Source: CAVSVP01 sp963731125
GTDB taxonomy: Bacteria > Pseudomonadota > Gammaproteobacteria > Competibacterales > Competibacteraceae
Assembly: GCA_963731125.1 (NCBI GenBank)
Contig: CAVSVP010000006.1
Location: 186,001-250,000, forward strand
Direction: 5' to 3'
Length of the DNA: 64,000 bases
The translations under genes were made by a program, and so were the position numbers. The notes under the pieces are model-generated. The model was not told the origin of the DNA. It did no database searches and worked only from the letters and a program-made list of their open reading frames with translations. Below, in pieces: positions 56,562 to 64,000 of this stretch. Positions within the stretch are counted from its first letter, which is position 1. The number at the start of each line of letters is the position of its first letter.

Positions 56562-57614
56562 CTTAAACGTTTGGTGTGAGTTGACTGGATGCTATTTAAA
56601 CGGAAGGCGTCGAGGATCAAAATAGAAGCTCTCATCCGGAAATCGAGGAGCTTCCCCATGATCGACATCGACACCTTCCTAACGATTCTATACGTCATGA
56701 TGGATGATTTCTGCAAGCATGCCTTGCCGACACCGCATCGGCCTGGTCCGGCGGCATCGCTGACGCGCAGCGAGGTGGTGACCTTGGCCCTGTTCGGGCA
56801 GTGGCAGCACTTTACCAGTGAGCGGGACTTCTATCGTTATGCCCAGCGGCACCTGCGAGGGGCTTTTCCCACCTTGCCGGATCGGGCTCAGTTCAATCGT
56901 TTGTTGCGCTTGCACAGGGAAGCGGTGGTAGCCTGTTTTCTGCACCTCGTTCAGTTGCTGGAAGCCCAACGCTGTGCCTATGAAGCCCTGGATGGGACCC
57001 CTGCCGTCACCCGCGCGGCGAAACGGCGAGGGCTGGGCTGGCTGCCCGGCTTGGCCGACATCGGGTGGAGTAACCGGCTCGGCTGGTATGAGGGCTTGCA
57101 GGTGCTCACCGCCGTCAATCCCTGGGGCGTGATCACCGGCTTTGGCGTCGCCTCGGCTAGCACCAAAGATCAGCCCCTGGCTGAGACGTTCTTCGCTCTG
57201 CGCGCCTTCCCGGACCCGCGCATCGCCAGCGTCGGGGCACCGGCTCAGGGAGTGGATGTCACCGACAAGGGCTTTGAAGGCGAAGAGCGCCATCCATACT
57301 GGCAACACGTCTACGGGGCTGAACGGATCTGTGCCCCGAAGCGCAACAGCCGCCATCCCTGGCCCAAGCCCTGGCGACGCTGGCTGGCTGGCATTCGCCA
57401 GATCGTGGAGACCGTCAACCACAGCTTGCCGCATGTCTTTCGCCTCGACCGCGAGCGTCCTCACGCCCTGGACGGCTTTCAGGTTCGCCTGGGCGCTAAG
57501 ATGGCGCTGCATAATTTCTGCATCTGGCTTAATCAGCAACTCGGTCGGCCCTCGTTGGCCTTCGCCGATCTGGTGGCGTGGTAGCATGTCGTGATTTCAC
57601 ACCAAACGTTTAAG
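56562..57614 (+). mobile_element. IS982-like insertion sequence
   Basis: About 1053 bases with perfect 18-base inverted repeats, CTTAAACGTTTGGTGTGA, at 56562-56579 and 57597-57614. No clear target duplication was found. The right repeat overlaps the stop codon of the acetoacetyl-CoA synthetase gene. It lies between phaB and that gene. Confidence 0.82.
56658..57584 (+). CDS. IS982-like transposase
   Basis: A 308-residue DDE transposase from the ATG at 56658 with an AGGAG site. The N-terminus FLTILYVMMDDFCKHALP and SLTRSEVVTLALFGQW fit IS982-like or IS5-like proteins, and the catalytic acids are in EALDGTPAVTRAAKRRG and VDVTDKGFEGEE, with the final Glu near RQIVETVNHSLPHV. A longer frame starts at 56589. 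It seems intact, so the element could still move. Family uncertain between IS982 and IS5. Confidence 0.78.
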   Translation: MIDIDTFLTILYVMMDDFCKHALPTPHRPGPAASLTRSEVVTLALFGQWQHFTSERDFYRYAQRHLRGAFPTLPDRAQFNRLLRLHREAVVACFLHLVQLLEAQRCAYEALDGTPAVTRAAKRRGLGWLPGLADIGWSNRLGWYEGLQVLTAVNPWGVITGFGVASASTKDQPLAETFFALRAFPDPRIASVGAPAQGVDVTDKGFEGEERHPYWQHVYGAERICAPKRNSRHPWPKPWRRWLAGIRQIVETVNHSLPHVFRLDRERPHALDGFQVRLGAKMALHNFCIWLNQQLGRPSLAFADLVAW

Positions 57615-59565
57615 ATTGCTGCAGTTCCGGTATACCGATAAATTGCTCCAGCGCCTCGGGATTGGCCAGAGCCTCTTTATTCTTAACCGAACGTCCATGC
57701 ACCACATCGCGCACGGCCAATTCTACGATTTTACCGCTTTTTGTGCGAGGGATGTCGGCCACCTGAATGATTTTTTCCGGCACATGGCGAGGCGTGGTAT
57801 TCTGACGAACCTGAGATTTAATGCGGTCGCTCAATGTCTTATCCAAACTAATCCCCTCCTGCAGGCGTACGAACAGCACAACCCGCACGTCATTCTCCCA
57901 AGCCTGGCCGATGACAAGAGACTCCACCACCTCCGAGAGCTTTTCCACCTGGCGATAAATCTCTGCTGTACCGATTCGTACTCCGCCGGGATTCAGCACG
58001 GCATCGGAGCGACCATAGATAATCATGCCATCATGCTCTGTGAGTTCCACATAGTCCCCATGGCACCAGACACCGGGAAAGGTTGCAAAATAAGCGGCAT
58101 GGTATTTCGCACCGTCGGGATCATTCCAAAACCCGATGGGCATTGCGGGAAACGGTGCAGTGCATACCAATTCACCCTTTTCCCCGCGCACCGATTTACC
58201 CTCTTCGTTCCAAACCTCTACTTGCATACCCAATCCCCGGCATTGCAGTTCCCCGCGCCACACCGGCAACACGGGATTACCGAGAGCAAAGCAAGAAACA
58301 ATGTCAGTGCCGCCGGAAATAGAGGACAGACAGACATCCGGTTTTATGTGCTGATAAACAAAATCGAAGCTTTCAGGGGCTAACGGCGACCCCGTAGACA
58401 GTATTGTCTTCACCGTGGCAAGACTGTGGGTGTGGCGGGGTTCTAGTCCGGCTTTATGGACAGCATCGATAAACTTTGCCGAGGTTCCCAATACCGTCAT
58501 CGCCTCAGCGTCGGCATAATCGAACAGGACATTGCCGCTAGGGTAAAACGGCGATCCGTCATAGAGCAGCAGTGTGGCCTGAGCAGCCAGTGCCGAAACC
58601 AGCCAATTCCACATCATCCAGCCGCAAGTGGTAAAGTAAAACATCCGTTCCCCGGGCTTGACGTCCACGTGCAGCAGATGTTCCTTAAGATGCTGCAACA
58701 GAATACCGCCGGCGCCATGGACGATGCATTTGGGTACTCCGGTGGTGCCGGAAGAGAACATAATGTAAAGGGGATGGTTAAAGGGAAGCTGTGCGAACGG
58801 TATTTCCTGAGGCTGGTAAGGCGCCATACAGTCCGTCAGCAAGTTGGCATCCAGCATCTGGTTTATCGGTGGTTGGTTTTGCACATAAGGCACAATAATC
58901 AGCTGTTCCAGACCGGGCAACTCGCCCCTGATACTTTGCAGTCGAGATAAGCAGTCGTGAGATCGGCCATTGTAATAATAGCCATCCACGCTAAACAGCA
59001 CCTTAGGTGAAATTTGCCCAAACCGATCCACAACGCCGCGTATCCCAAAATCCGGAGAGCAGGATGACCAAATGGCGCCTATGCTGGTGGCCGCCAGCAT
59101 GGCGATAACGGTCTCCGGCATATTGGGCAGGTAACCGGCTACTCGGTCGCCGGCTTTAACACCCATGACCTGAAGCGCCTGGACCAGCTGCGCAACTTGC
59201 CCGTAAAGCTCGGCATGGGTCAGGGAGCGGCGTACCCGATCCTCGCCCCAAAAGACAATGGCTTGGGTATTATCGCGGCGGCGCAGCAGGTTCTCAGCGA
59301 AATTTAGGCGCGCCTCTGGGAACCAGCGTGCGCCCGGCATCCTATTCTCGTCTTGCAATACGCTACCGCCCTGGGACTCAGCCCTCACATGGGCAAAATC
59401 CCACAGCGCAAGCCAGAATTTCTCCGGTTCTTGAATGGACCATTGATATAAGGCCGGATAATCCGTTAACTTTACCTGCCAATCCCGCTTTAAGGCACGC
59501 AGAAAAGCCATCATATTAGATTGCTGGATACGGTCTGGAGATGGCTGCCAAAGCATTTCGGACAT
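57610..59565 (-). CDS. acetoacetyl-CoA synthetase
   Basis: An ANL-superfamily ligase of 651 residues. It has the P-loop-like IMFSSGTTGVPKCIVHG, VCLSSISGGTDIVSCF, the adenylation core WCHGDYVELTEHDGMIIYGR and the catalytic lysine region IPRTKSGKIVELAV near the C-terminus. Long length and the N-terminal MLWQPSPDRIQQSNMMAFL match acetoacetyl-CoA synthetase (AacS) rather than acetyl-CoA synthetase. It activates acetoacetate, for instance from PHB breakdown, with ATP and CoA. The last codons end in the inverted repeat of the adjacent IS: the TAA is supplied by that element, so the native C-terminus may be a few residues different. Confidence 0.9.
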   Translation of the reverse strand: MSEMLWQPSPDRIQQSNMMAFLRALKRDWQVKLTDYPALYQWSIQEPEKFWLALWDFAHVRAESQGGSVLQDENRMPGARWFPEARLNFAENLLRRRDNTQAIVFWGEDRVRRSLTHAELYGQVAQLVQALQVMGVKAGDRVAGYLPNMPETVIAMLAATSIGAIWSSCSPDFGIRGVVDRFGQISPKVLFSVDGYYYNGRSHDCLSRLQSIRGELPGLEQLIIVPYVQNQPPINQMLDANLLTDCMAPYQPQEIPFAQLPFNHPLYIMFSSGTTGVPKCIVHGAGGILLQHLKEHLLHVDVKPGERMFYFTTCGWMMWNWLVSALAAQATLLLYDGSPFYPSGNVLFDYADAEAMTVLGTSAKFIDAVHKAGLEPRHTHSLATVKTILSTGSPLAPESFDFVYQHIKPDVCLSSISGGTDIVSCFALGNPVLPVWRGELQCRGLGMQVEVWNEEGKSVRGEKGELVCTAPFPAMPIGFWNDPDGAKYHAAYFATFPGVWCHGDYVELTEHDGMIIYGRSDAVLNPGGVRIGTAEIYRQVEKLSEVVESLVIGQAWENDVRVVLFVRLQEGISLDKTLSDRIKSQVRQNTTPRHVPEKIIQVADIPRTKSGKIVELAVRDVVHGRSVKNKEALANPEALEQFIGIPELQQS

Positions 59566-59889
59566 CGGTTACCCCATCTATCACAATGCCCCTTACCCCT
59601 TCCTATCGAGCTTCGGGAGAAAACGTTTTCTGCAAGCGATTCCGTGCGCTTTAAGTTAAGAGAAAGGAAAACTCACAAGACGGTTGATAGCGATCTCTGG
59701 ATTACACCGGCGGGTTCGCTCATCAGCATCCCTAAATTGCCCTCCTCCATAGGCATATTAGTGGGTTTTACCGTAAGTTCTACAGCAATCGCTTAAACAG
59801 CATTTTTCTACAAGCTTACCAGCAGAACCGTAAGTTATCATTAAAATTGAGTGACTTACTAATTTAGAAAAACAACAGAGGAAGAAACC
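59566..59889. other. divergent region between AacS and SDR genes
   Basis: 324 bases without a gene. It should contain the promoters of both genes. The SDR ribosome site (AGAGGAAG) lies at its right end. No operator was recognised. Confidence 0.4.
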
Positions 59890-60705
59890 ATGACTGATTT
59901 TCAAGGTAACAAGGTCCTTATTACCGGGGCGGCAAGCGGCATCGGCCGGTTAATGGCTTTAAAAATTGCGGCTCAAGGAGCACACGTGATTCTTTGGGAC
60001 GTTAATCAGGAAGGACTCAATGCACTCGGTGAAGAGCTTAAGGGACAAAACCGCAAAGCCTCCACTTATATTTGCGACCTCACCAATCGTGAAGCGATTT
60101 ATGCCACTGCTCAGCAGGTTCGGCAGGAATGCGGCACTGTTGACATACTGATTAACAACGCCGGCATTGTCTCTGGAAAACCCATGCTGGAAGCCACGGA
60201 CGAGGCGATTATCCGCACCTTTGACGTCAATACACTGGCCTTATTTTGGACCACACGAGCGTTTCTTTCCGATATGGTTAACCGTAACAGTGGGCATATC
60301 GTAACCCTTGCCTCTGCCGCTGGATTGGTGGGCACCGCACGGCTCACGGATTATTGCTCCAGTAAATTTGCCGCGGTTGGCTATGCCGACTCATTGCGGG
60401 TTGAATTAAAACGCCAGGGGTCGGCGATTAAAACAACGCTGGTCTGCCCCTACTATATTAATACCGGCATGTTTACCGGTGCCAAAACGCGCTTTTCCTG
60501 GCTATTGCCTATTCTTGAACCCGATTATGTGGCTAACAAGATTGTTGCCGCCATTCAAAAAAATCAACAGCGTCTGATTATGCCCCGCTTTGTATTGGCT
60601 TCCTATTTTGTTCGTCTGTTTCCAACGTGGTTTTTCGACTCAGTCATGAATACTCTGGGCATTACCAAAAGCATGGACGAATTTACCGGCCGCGCCGGAC
60701 ATTGA
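59890..60705 (+). CDS. short-chain dehydrogenase of the RDH/17-beta-HSD11-like group
   Basis: A 271-residue SDR. The cofactor motif is VLITGAASGIGRLMALK, NNAG is in INNAGIVSGKPM, and the catalytic Ser and Tyr-x3-Lys are in TLASAAGLVGTARLTDYCSSK. A C-terminal hydrophobic segment (YFVRLFPTWFFDSVMNTLG) suggests membrane or lipid-droplet association as in eukaryotic retinol or hydroxysteroid relatives. The substrate is not known; proximity to AacS and PhaB suggests acyl or lipid metabolism. ATG start. The hydrogenase promoter follows. Confidence 0.82.
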   Translation: MTDFQGNKVLITGAASGIGRLMALKIAAQGAHVILWDVNQEGLNALGEELKGQNRKASTYICDLTNREAIYATAQQVRQECGTVDILINNAGIVSGKPMLEATDEAIIRTFDVNTLALFWTTRAFLSDMVNRNSGHIVTLASAAGLVGTARLTDYCSSKFAAVGYADSLRVELKRQGSAIKTTLVCPYYINTGMFTGAKTRFSWLLPILEPDYVANKIVAAIQKNQQRLIMPRFVLASYFVRLFPTWFFDSVMNTLGITKSMDEFTGRAGH

Positions 60706-60806
60706 TTCACAATACGTCGGCTGTACGTGTTTTCATTAACAGCAGTAACGACCGTCTGCATAAGGCCTTAATATGCGATACGCATTTTCCTGGTTTTAAA
60801 TTTTTC

Positions 60807-60820
60807 TTGATCAAGATCAA
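60807..60820. promoter_or_regulatory. FNR/ANR-type operator
   Basis: TTGATCAAGATCAA is an exact match to the TTGAT-N4-ATCAA consensus of FNR and ANR. Its centre is 41.5 bases before the start site predicted from the -10 hexamer at 60843-60848, the standard position for class II activation. It lies 132 bases upstream of the hydrogenase operon start. Confidence 0.82.
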
Positions 60821-60821
60821 T

Positions 60822-60836
60822 GTCAATTTAATTGAC
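60822..60836. promoter_or_regulatory. second dyad in the hydrogenase promoter
   Basis: GTCAAT-TTA-ATTGAC is a perfect dyad lying right after the FNR box, at about -33 to -19. A protein bound here would block RNA polymerase, so it may be a repressor or redox-regulator site. Confidence 0.5.
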
Positions 60837-60842
60837 CCTCTT

Positions 60843-60848
60843 TATAAT
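60843..60848 (+). promoter_or_regulatory. -10 hexamer of the hydrogenase promoter
   Basis: Perfect TATAAT. The implied start site is near 60855, leaving an mRNA leader of about 97 bases before the first gene. No -35 box is needed where FNR activates. Confidence 0.65.
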
Positions 60849-60951
60849 TTTAATCTATGATTTTAAAAATAGCATACGCTTAGCAAAACCCGGTAATTCC
60901 CTACAATAAATAAGCGTAGCTCGCTTGCTTTGCCCACCAGAGGAAGTGAAT

Positions 60952-62088
60952 ATGAAGAGAGCACAGACTGCTTCTCAGCAACCGCTTGCCATTCTCGCCA
61001 ACCAGGCGCTTGACCAGCTCATTGCCGCTCTCATTACCGAAGGCTATCAGGTGATCGGTCCGAAGCTAGATAGTGGCGCCATTACTTATGAGCCAATTAC
61101 ATCATTTAGCGAGTTACCCGTTGGCTGGGACGACCGCCAGGACGGCGGTAGCTACCGGCTGGTAAAGAGCGACCGCGCTGCACTCTTTGACTATGTGGTC
61201 GGCCCGCATAGCTGGAAACGCTATCTATATCCGCCAGCACAGCGTCTCTGGCAGGCCCAGCGACGCGGTAAAGGTTTTCTGGCTAAAGAGCAGCAAGAAG
61301 CAACCCCCCGCTACGCCTTCCTCGGAGTACGCAGTTGTGACATCCACGCCATGCAGATCCAGGACCGCGTTTTCGATAACGGCACCTTTGCCGATCCTGG
61401 TTATCTCGCTCGCCGTCAGCAAGCCTTTATCGTGGCGGTCAACTGCGCCCGGCCCGCCGGGACCTGTTTCTGTGCTTCCATGAATACGGGGCCTAAAGCA
61501 ACCCAGGGCTTCGATCTCGTCCTGACGGAACTGATTGACGATAAACGTCACGATTTCCTAATCGAGGCGGGTTCCCCTAAGGGTGCGGCCATCCTTGCCA
61601 AGCTGCCCCAGCAGCCGGCAACAGCCGCCGACATCAGTGCAGGCGAAGCGGTAACCGCTACCGCCGTCCGTGCTATGCAACGGGAAATGGTGGCGGACGT
61701 AGAGCCGCTGCTGAAGCGCAATTTGGAACATCCCCGTTGGGACGACGTCGCCCAGCGCTGCCTTACCTGCGGCAACTGCACTATGGTTTGCCCTACCTGC
61801 TTTTGCACCACGGTAGAGGATGTTACCGATCTCACCGGTCAATCCACAGAACGTTGGCGCAAGTGGGATTCCTGCTTTACCATCGATTTTAGCTATATTC
61901 ACGGGGGCAGCATCCGCCGCGAGGGTCGCTCTCGGTATCGCCAGTGGATGACCCATAAACTCTCCACCTGGCACGATCAGTTCAACTCCTCGGGTTGTAT
62001 AGGCTGTGGCCGCTGTATCACATGGTGCCCTGTGGGAATCGATATTACTGAAGAAGCCCGAGCCATCCGGGACAGTGAAGGAGGATAA
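60952..62088 (+). CDS. hydB: group 3b [NiFe] hydrogenase beta subunit (ferredoxin-like electron transfer)
   Basis: The 378-residue iron-sulfur subunit of a cytosolic sulfhydrogenase-type complex. C-terminal dicluster motifs are RCLTCGNCTMVCPTCFC and GCIGCGRCITWCPVGID. The N-terminal part has the beta-subunit signatures GVRSCDIHAMQIQD and VNCARPAGTCFC, which includes extra cysteines for another cluster. It passes electrons between the hydrogenase delta/alpha pair and the flavin gamma subunit. The start chosen is ATG at 60952 with a GAGGAAG site; an upstream ATG-like frame begins at 60925. It is the first gene of the operon and is followed at once by two cNMP-domain genes. Confidence 0.9.
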   Translation: MKRAQTASQQPLAILANQALDQLIAALITEGYQVIGPKLDSGAITYEPITSFSELPVGWDDRQDGGSYRLVKSDRAALFDYVVGPHSWKRYLYPPAQRLWQAQRRGKGFLAKEQQEATPRYAFLGVRSCDIHAMQIQDRVFDNGTFADPGYLARRQQAFIVAVNCARPAGTCFCASMNTGPKATQGFDLVLTELIDDKRHDFLIEAGSPKGAAILAKLPQQPATAADISAGEAVTATAVRAMQREMVADVEPLLKRNLEHPRWDDVAQRCLTCGNCTMVCPTCFCTTVEDVTDLTGQSTERWRKWDSCFTIDFSYIHGGSIRREGRSRYRQWMTHKLSTWHDQFNSSGCIGCGRCITWCPVGIDITEEARAIRDSEGG

Positions 62089-62093
62089 GTGTA

Positions 62094-62582
62094 ATGGGTA
62101 AGATCGAGGGCCTTGACCGGCTGCTGAAGGAACATCTCTTCTTTGCCGGCATGGATCCACAAGCTTGTGAGACCATCGCCGGCTGCGCTGCGAACGAACG
62201 CTTTAATGCCGGTGACTATATCTTTCGCGAAGGGCAACCGGCCAACAAATTCTATCTCATTCGTCACGGTAGCGTGGCTTTGGAGATCCATGTACCGGGC
62301 CGTGATCCGCTCATCGTCGACGAACGTCACAGCGGTGATATTGTGGGCTGGTCCTGGCTTGTGCCTCCGCATAAATGGGTTTACGACGCCTGCGCCACGG
62401 AACTGACTCGCCTTATCAGCCTGGACGCCGCCTGTCTGCGTGGCAAATACGAAAGCGATCACACCCTGGCCTACGAGCTGTTTAAGCGGTTCATCCCAAT
62501 TATGGCGGACCGCCTGGCCGCGACCCGGCGGCAGATGCTAAAAAGGGCCCTCGTCAGCCAGACCAGTCAGCAAGGGAGATAG
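62094..62582 (+). CDS. cyclic-nucleotide-binding-domain protein, first copy
   Basis: A 162-residue protein with a CRP-like cNMP domain only: FFAGMDPQACETIAGCAANE, the PBC-like stretch GQPANKFYLIRHGSVALEIH and the GDIVGWSWLVPPHKW region. The usual winged-helix DNA-binding domain is absent, replaced by a helical end (AYELFKRFIPIMADRLAATRRQ). It lies within the hydrogenase operon, 5 bases after the beta gene and 2 before its paralogue. Such proteins accompany group 3b hydrogenases in several bacteria, but the role (assembly or activity sensing) is unknown. The canonical RxAxV arginine-binding loop is degenerate. Confidence 0.85.
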   Translation: MGKIEGLDRLLKEHLFFAGMDPQACETIAGCAANERFNAGDYIFREGQPANKFYLIRHGSVALEIHVPGRDPLIVDERHSGDIVGWSWLVPPHKWVYDACATELTRLISLDAACLRGKYESDHTLAYELFKRFIPIMADRLAATRRQMLKRALVSQTSQQGR

Positions 62583-62584
62583 TT

Positions 62585-63046
62585 ATGGTCCAGATCGAAG
62601 GGCTTGAGCGCCTGCTAAAAGAACATCCCTTTTTCCAAGACATGGACTCACAAGCCCGGCAAATCATTGCCGGGTGTGCCGCAAACGAACGCTATAGCGC
62701 CGGTGATTATATTCATCGCGAAGGCGAACCGGCCAATAAATTCTTTCTCATTCGCCACGGTAGCGTGGCGCAAGAGTTACGGGTACCGGATAGTGCCCCA
62801 ATCATTGTGCAGACCCTGCATGACGGCGATATTCTAGGCTGGTCCTGGCTGGTACCGCCGTATCACTGGACCGCGGATGCGCGCGCCATGCAATTGACCC
62901 GCGTCGTCAGCCTGGATGCCGCCTGTCTGCGCGGCAAATATCAAAGCGACCCAACTCTAGCTTATGAGCTGTTTAAACGCTTTATCCCGGTGCTGGCGAA
63001 CCGGCTGGAAGCGGCCCGGCTTCAGTTGATCGACATCTACGGCTAA
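62585..63046 (+). CDS. cyclic-nucleotide-binding-domain protein, second copy
   Basis: A 153-residue paralogue of the preceding protein, roughly two thirds identical by eye, with GEPANKFFLIRHGSVAQELR and GDILGWSWLVPPYHW and the same helical C-terminus. ATG 2 bases after the first gene's stop, with a GGGAGAT site. The tandem pair was probably formed by duplication, and both lack a DNA-binding domain. They may form a heterodimer. Function unknown. Confidence 0.85.
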   Translation: MVQIEGLERLLKEHPFFQDMDSQARQIIAGCAANERYSAGDYIHREGEPANKFFLIRHGSVAQELRVPDSAPIIVQTLHDGDILGWSWLVPPYHWTADARAMQLTRVVSLDAACLRGKYQSDPTLAYELFKRFIPVLANRLEAARLQLIDIYG

Positions 63047-63070
63047 CGGCACAATGAGAGGAGAGTGGTA

Positions 63071-63913
63071 ATGGCGACGGCACTGCCGGCTGATCCAATG
63101 ATACCCATACCCTATCGCATTCAAAGGGCGCAACGGGAACTCAGTGATACCTTTACCTTCTACTTGACGCCCGTTGAACAGGCAACCAGCCCGTCTTTCG
63201 CACCCGGCCAGTTTAATATGCTCTACGCTTTCGGGGCGGGGGAGGTGCCCATCAGTATCAGCGGCGATCCGCAAAACCCCGCGCTTCTAGTGCATACAAT
63301 CCGCGCCGTTGGCCCGGTGACCGCAATCATGAAACAACTGCGGCGCGGCGATACCTTGGGGGTGCGCGGTCCCTTTGGAACTCCTTGGCCGGTGACGGAT
63401 GCCGAGGGCGTTGACGTGGTATTTGTCGCCGGCGGCATCGGACTGGCGCCGCTTCGCCCGGCGATCTATCACGTGCTGGCACATCGGGAAAAATATGGCA
63501 ACATTTGCATTTATTATGGCGCCCGGACGCCGGAGGACATTCTTTTTCTTGCTGAACTACAACAATGGCGCGGCCGTTTTGACTTAACCGTGGAGGCTAC
63601 GGTAGACCGTGCCACCGAGAGTTGGGCCGGCAAGGTGGGAATCGTCACTGCACTTCTCGGTCAGGGCGGTTTTGATCCCATCGATGCCGTCGCCATGATT
63701 TGCGGACCGGAAGTGATGATGCGTTACGCCGTCAAGGCCTTACTCAAATATGGAGTTGCTGACGATTGCCTCTACGTGTCCATGGAACGCAATATGAAAT
63801 GCGCCGTGGGGTTCTGCGGTCACTGTCAGTTTGGACCCGGCTTTGTCTGCAAGGACGGACCCGTGTACCGCTACGACACCATTGCGAACCTCTTTGAAGT
63901 GCGGGAGTTATAA
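63071..63913 (+). CDS. hydG: hydrogenase gamma subunit (FAD/NAD(P)H oxidoreductase)
   Basis: The 280-residue flavoprotein that links the hydrogenase to NAD(P)H. The FAD domain has SPSFAPGQFNMLYAF, and the NAD(P) domain has VVFVAGGIGLAPLRPAIYH and ICGPEVMMRYAVKALLKYGV. The C-terminal [2Fe-2S]-like motif has Cys in CAVGFCGHCQFGPGFVCKDGP. The start chosen is ATG at 63071 with a GAGAGGAG site; a GTG at 63065 is possible. Third functional part of the operon; delta follows after one base. Confidence 0.93.
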   Translation: MATALPADPMIPIPYRIQRAQRELSDTFTFYLTPVEQATSPSFAPGQFNMLYAFGAGEVPISISGDPQNPALLVHTIRAVGPVTAIMKQLRRGDTLGVRGPFGTPWPVTDAEGVDVVFVAGGIGLAPLRPAIYHVLAHREKYGNICIYYGARTPEDILFLAELQQWRGRFDLTVEATVDRATESWAGKVGIVTALLGQGGFDPIDAVAMICGPEVMMRYAVKALLKYGVADDCLYVSMERNMKCAVGFCGHCQFGPGFVCKDGPVYRYDTIANLFEVREL

Positions 63914-63914
63914 G

Positions 63915-64000
63915 ATGGCGGGGAAACCTAAATTGGCAGTCTGGAAATTTTCGTCCTGTGACGGCTGCCAGCTCAGTCTGCTGGATTGTGAAGATGAGCT
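63915..64000 (+). CDS. hydD: hydrogenase delta (small) subunit, cut by window end
   Basis: Only 28 codons are present. They read KPKLAVWKFSSCDGCQLSLL and go on to LDCEDE, the N-terminus of a [NiFe] hydrogenase small subunit of group 3b with the CDGC cysteines of the proximal cluster. The ATG overlaps the gamma gene by near contact (63915 against stop at 63911-63913). The large alpha subunit is expected beyond the window. Confidence 0.9.
   Translation, partial: MAGKPKLAVWKFSSCDGCQLSLLDCEDE

Noticed and set aside
56688..57587. 299-residue minus-strand frame
   Set aside because: Antisense of the IS982-like transposase; no support as a gene.
59521..59796. 91-residue plus-strand frame
   Set aside because: Overlaps the start of the AacS gene on the other strand and shows no family signal.

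Overview
The window is a 64-kb piece of a gammaproteobacterial chromosome with mid-range GC. The main clues are a prfA-prmC pair, short-form adk, moaC-rnd, a Slp-type lipoprotein, DsbB, a MucD/DegQ-type protease, assimilatory PAPS reductase, class I PHA synthase with PhaB, and an XrtA-type asparagine synthetase. Fermentation-type sugar uptake (fused PTS), PHB metabolism and a cytosolic group 3b [NiFe] hydrogenase together suggest a storage-polymer-forming facultative anaerobe. The genus cannot be read from the sequence.

Layout. 1-9.7 kb is housekeeping: HtrA-like protease, a dead IS4-type remnant, an acyl-CoA dehydrogenase, prfA-prmC, adk, ppa, moaC and rnd. 9.7-20.6 kb holds a secreted calcium-loop repeat protein and a Slp lipoprotein flanking a perfect CRP-type palindrome, cysH, a tenA relic beside a ThiY-like binding protein, pcm, dsbB, a DegP/MucD protease divergent from an OmpR-type two-component system, and one frameshifted and one unknown gene. 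21.2-34.5 kb is central carbon: fused EIIA-HPr-EI, EIICB with two IIB domains, an NAD-binding DUF2867-type protein, a small secreted repeat protein, pta, and a pyruvate kinase gene cut into three pieces by two different insertion sequences. 34.5-38.9 kb is an IS cluster: an IS4 element nested in a dead IS630-type element, then a second, intact IS630-type element. 38.9-47 kb has a BarA-like hybrid kinase, a subtilisin with GSGEG repeat arrays, an oligopeptide-type binding protein and a HAD phosphatase. 47.5-60.7 kb is PHB metabolism (phaC, phaB, acetoacetyl-CoA synthetase, an SDR) mixed with a VOC protein, a retropepsin-like protease, a small ribbon-helix-helix gene pair, asnB and tRNA-Thr. 60.7-64 kb is the start of a hydrogenase operon (beta, two tandem cyclic-nucleotide-domain proteins, gamma, first codons of delta) behind a textbook class II FNR-type promoter.

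How it fits together. The PTS takes up sugar and yields pyruvate from PEP in the process. Pta, PhaB, PhaC and AacS handle the acetyl-CoA/acetoacetyl-CoA pool. The hydrogenase can balance NAD(P)H when oxygen is absent. The broken pyk lies in the middle of this logic: removing the two elements and one copy of each target duplication restores an uninterrupted 479-codon gene, so the loss is recent. At least seven IS elements or remnants in 64 kb point to ongoing genome remodelling. I did not find a clearly novel defence or biosynthetic system. The strongest unusual signals are the double pyk insertion, the FNR-type hydrogenase promoter with the paired cNMP-domain genes, and the repeat-expanded subtilisin.
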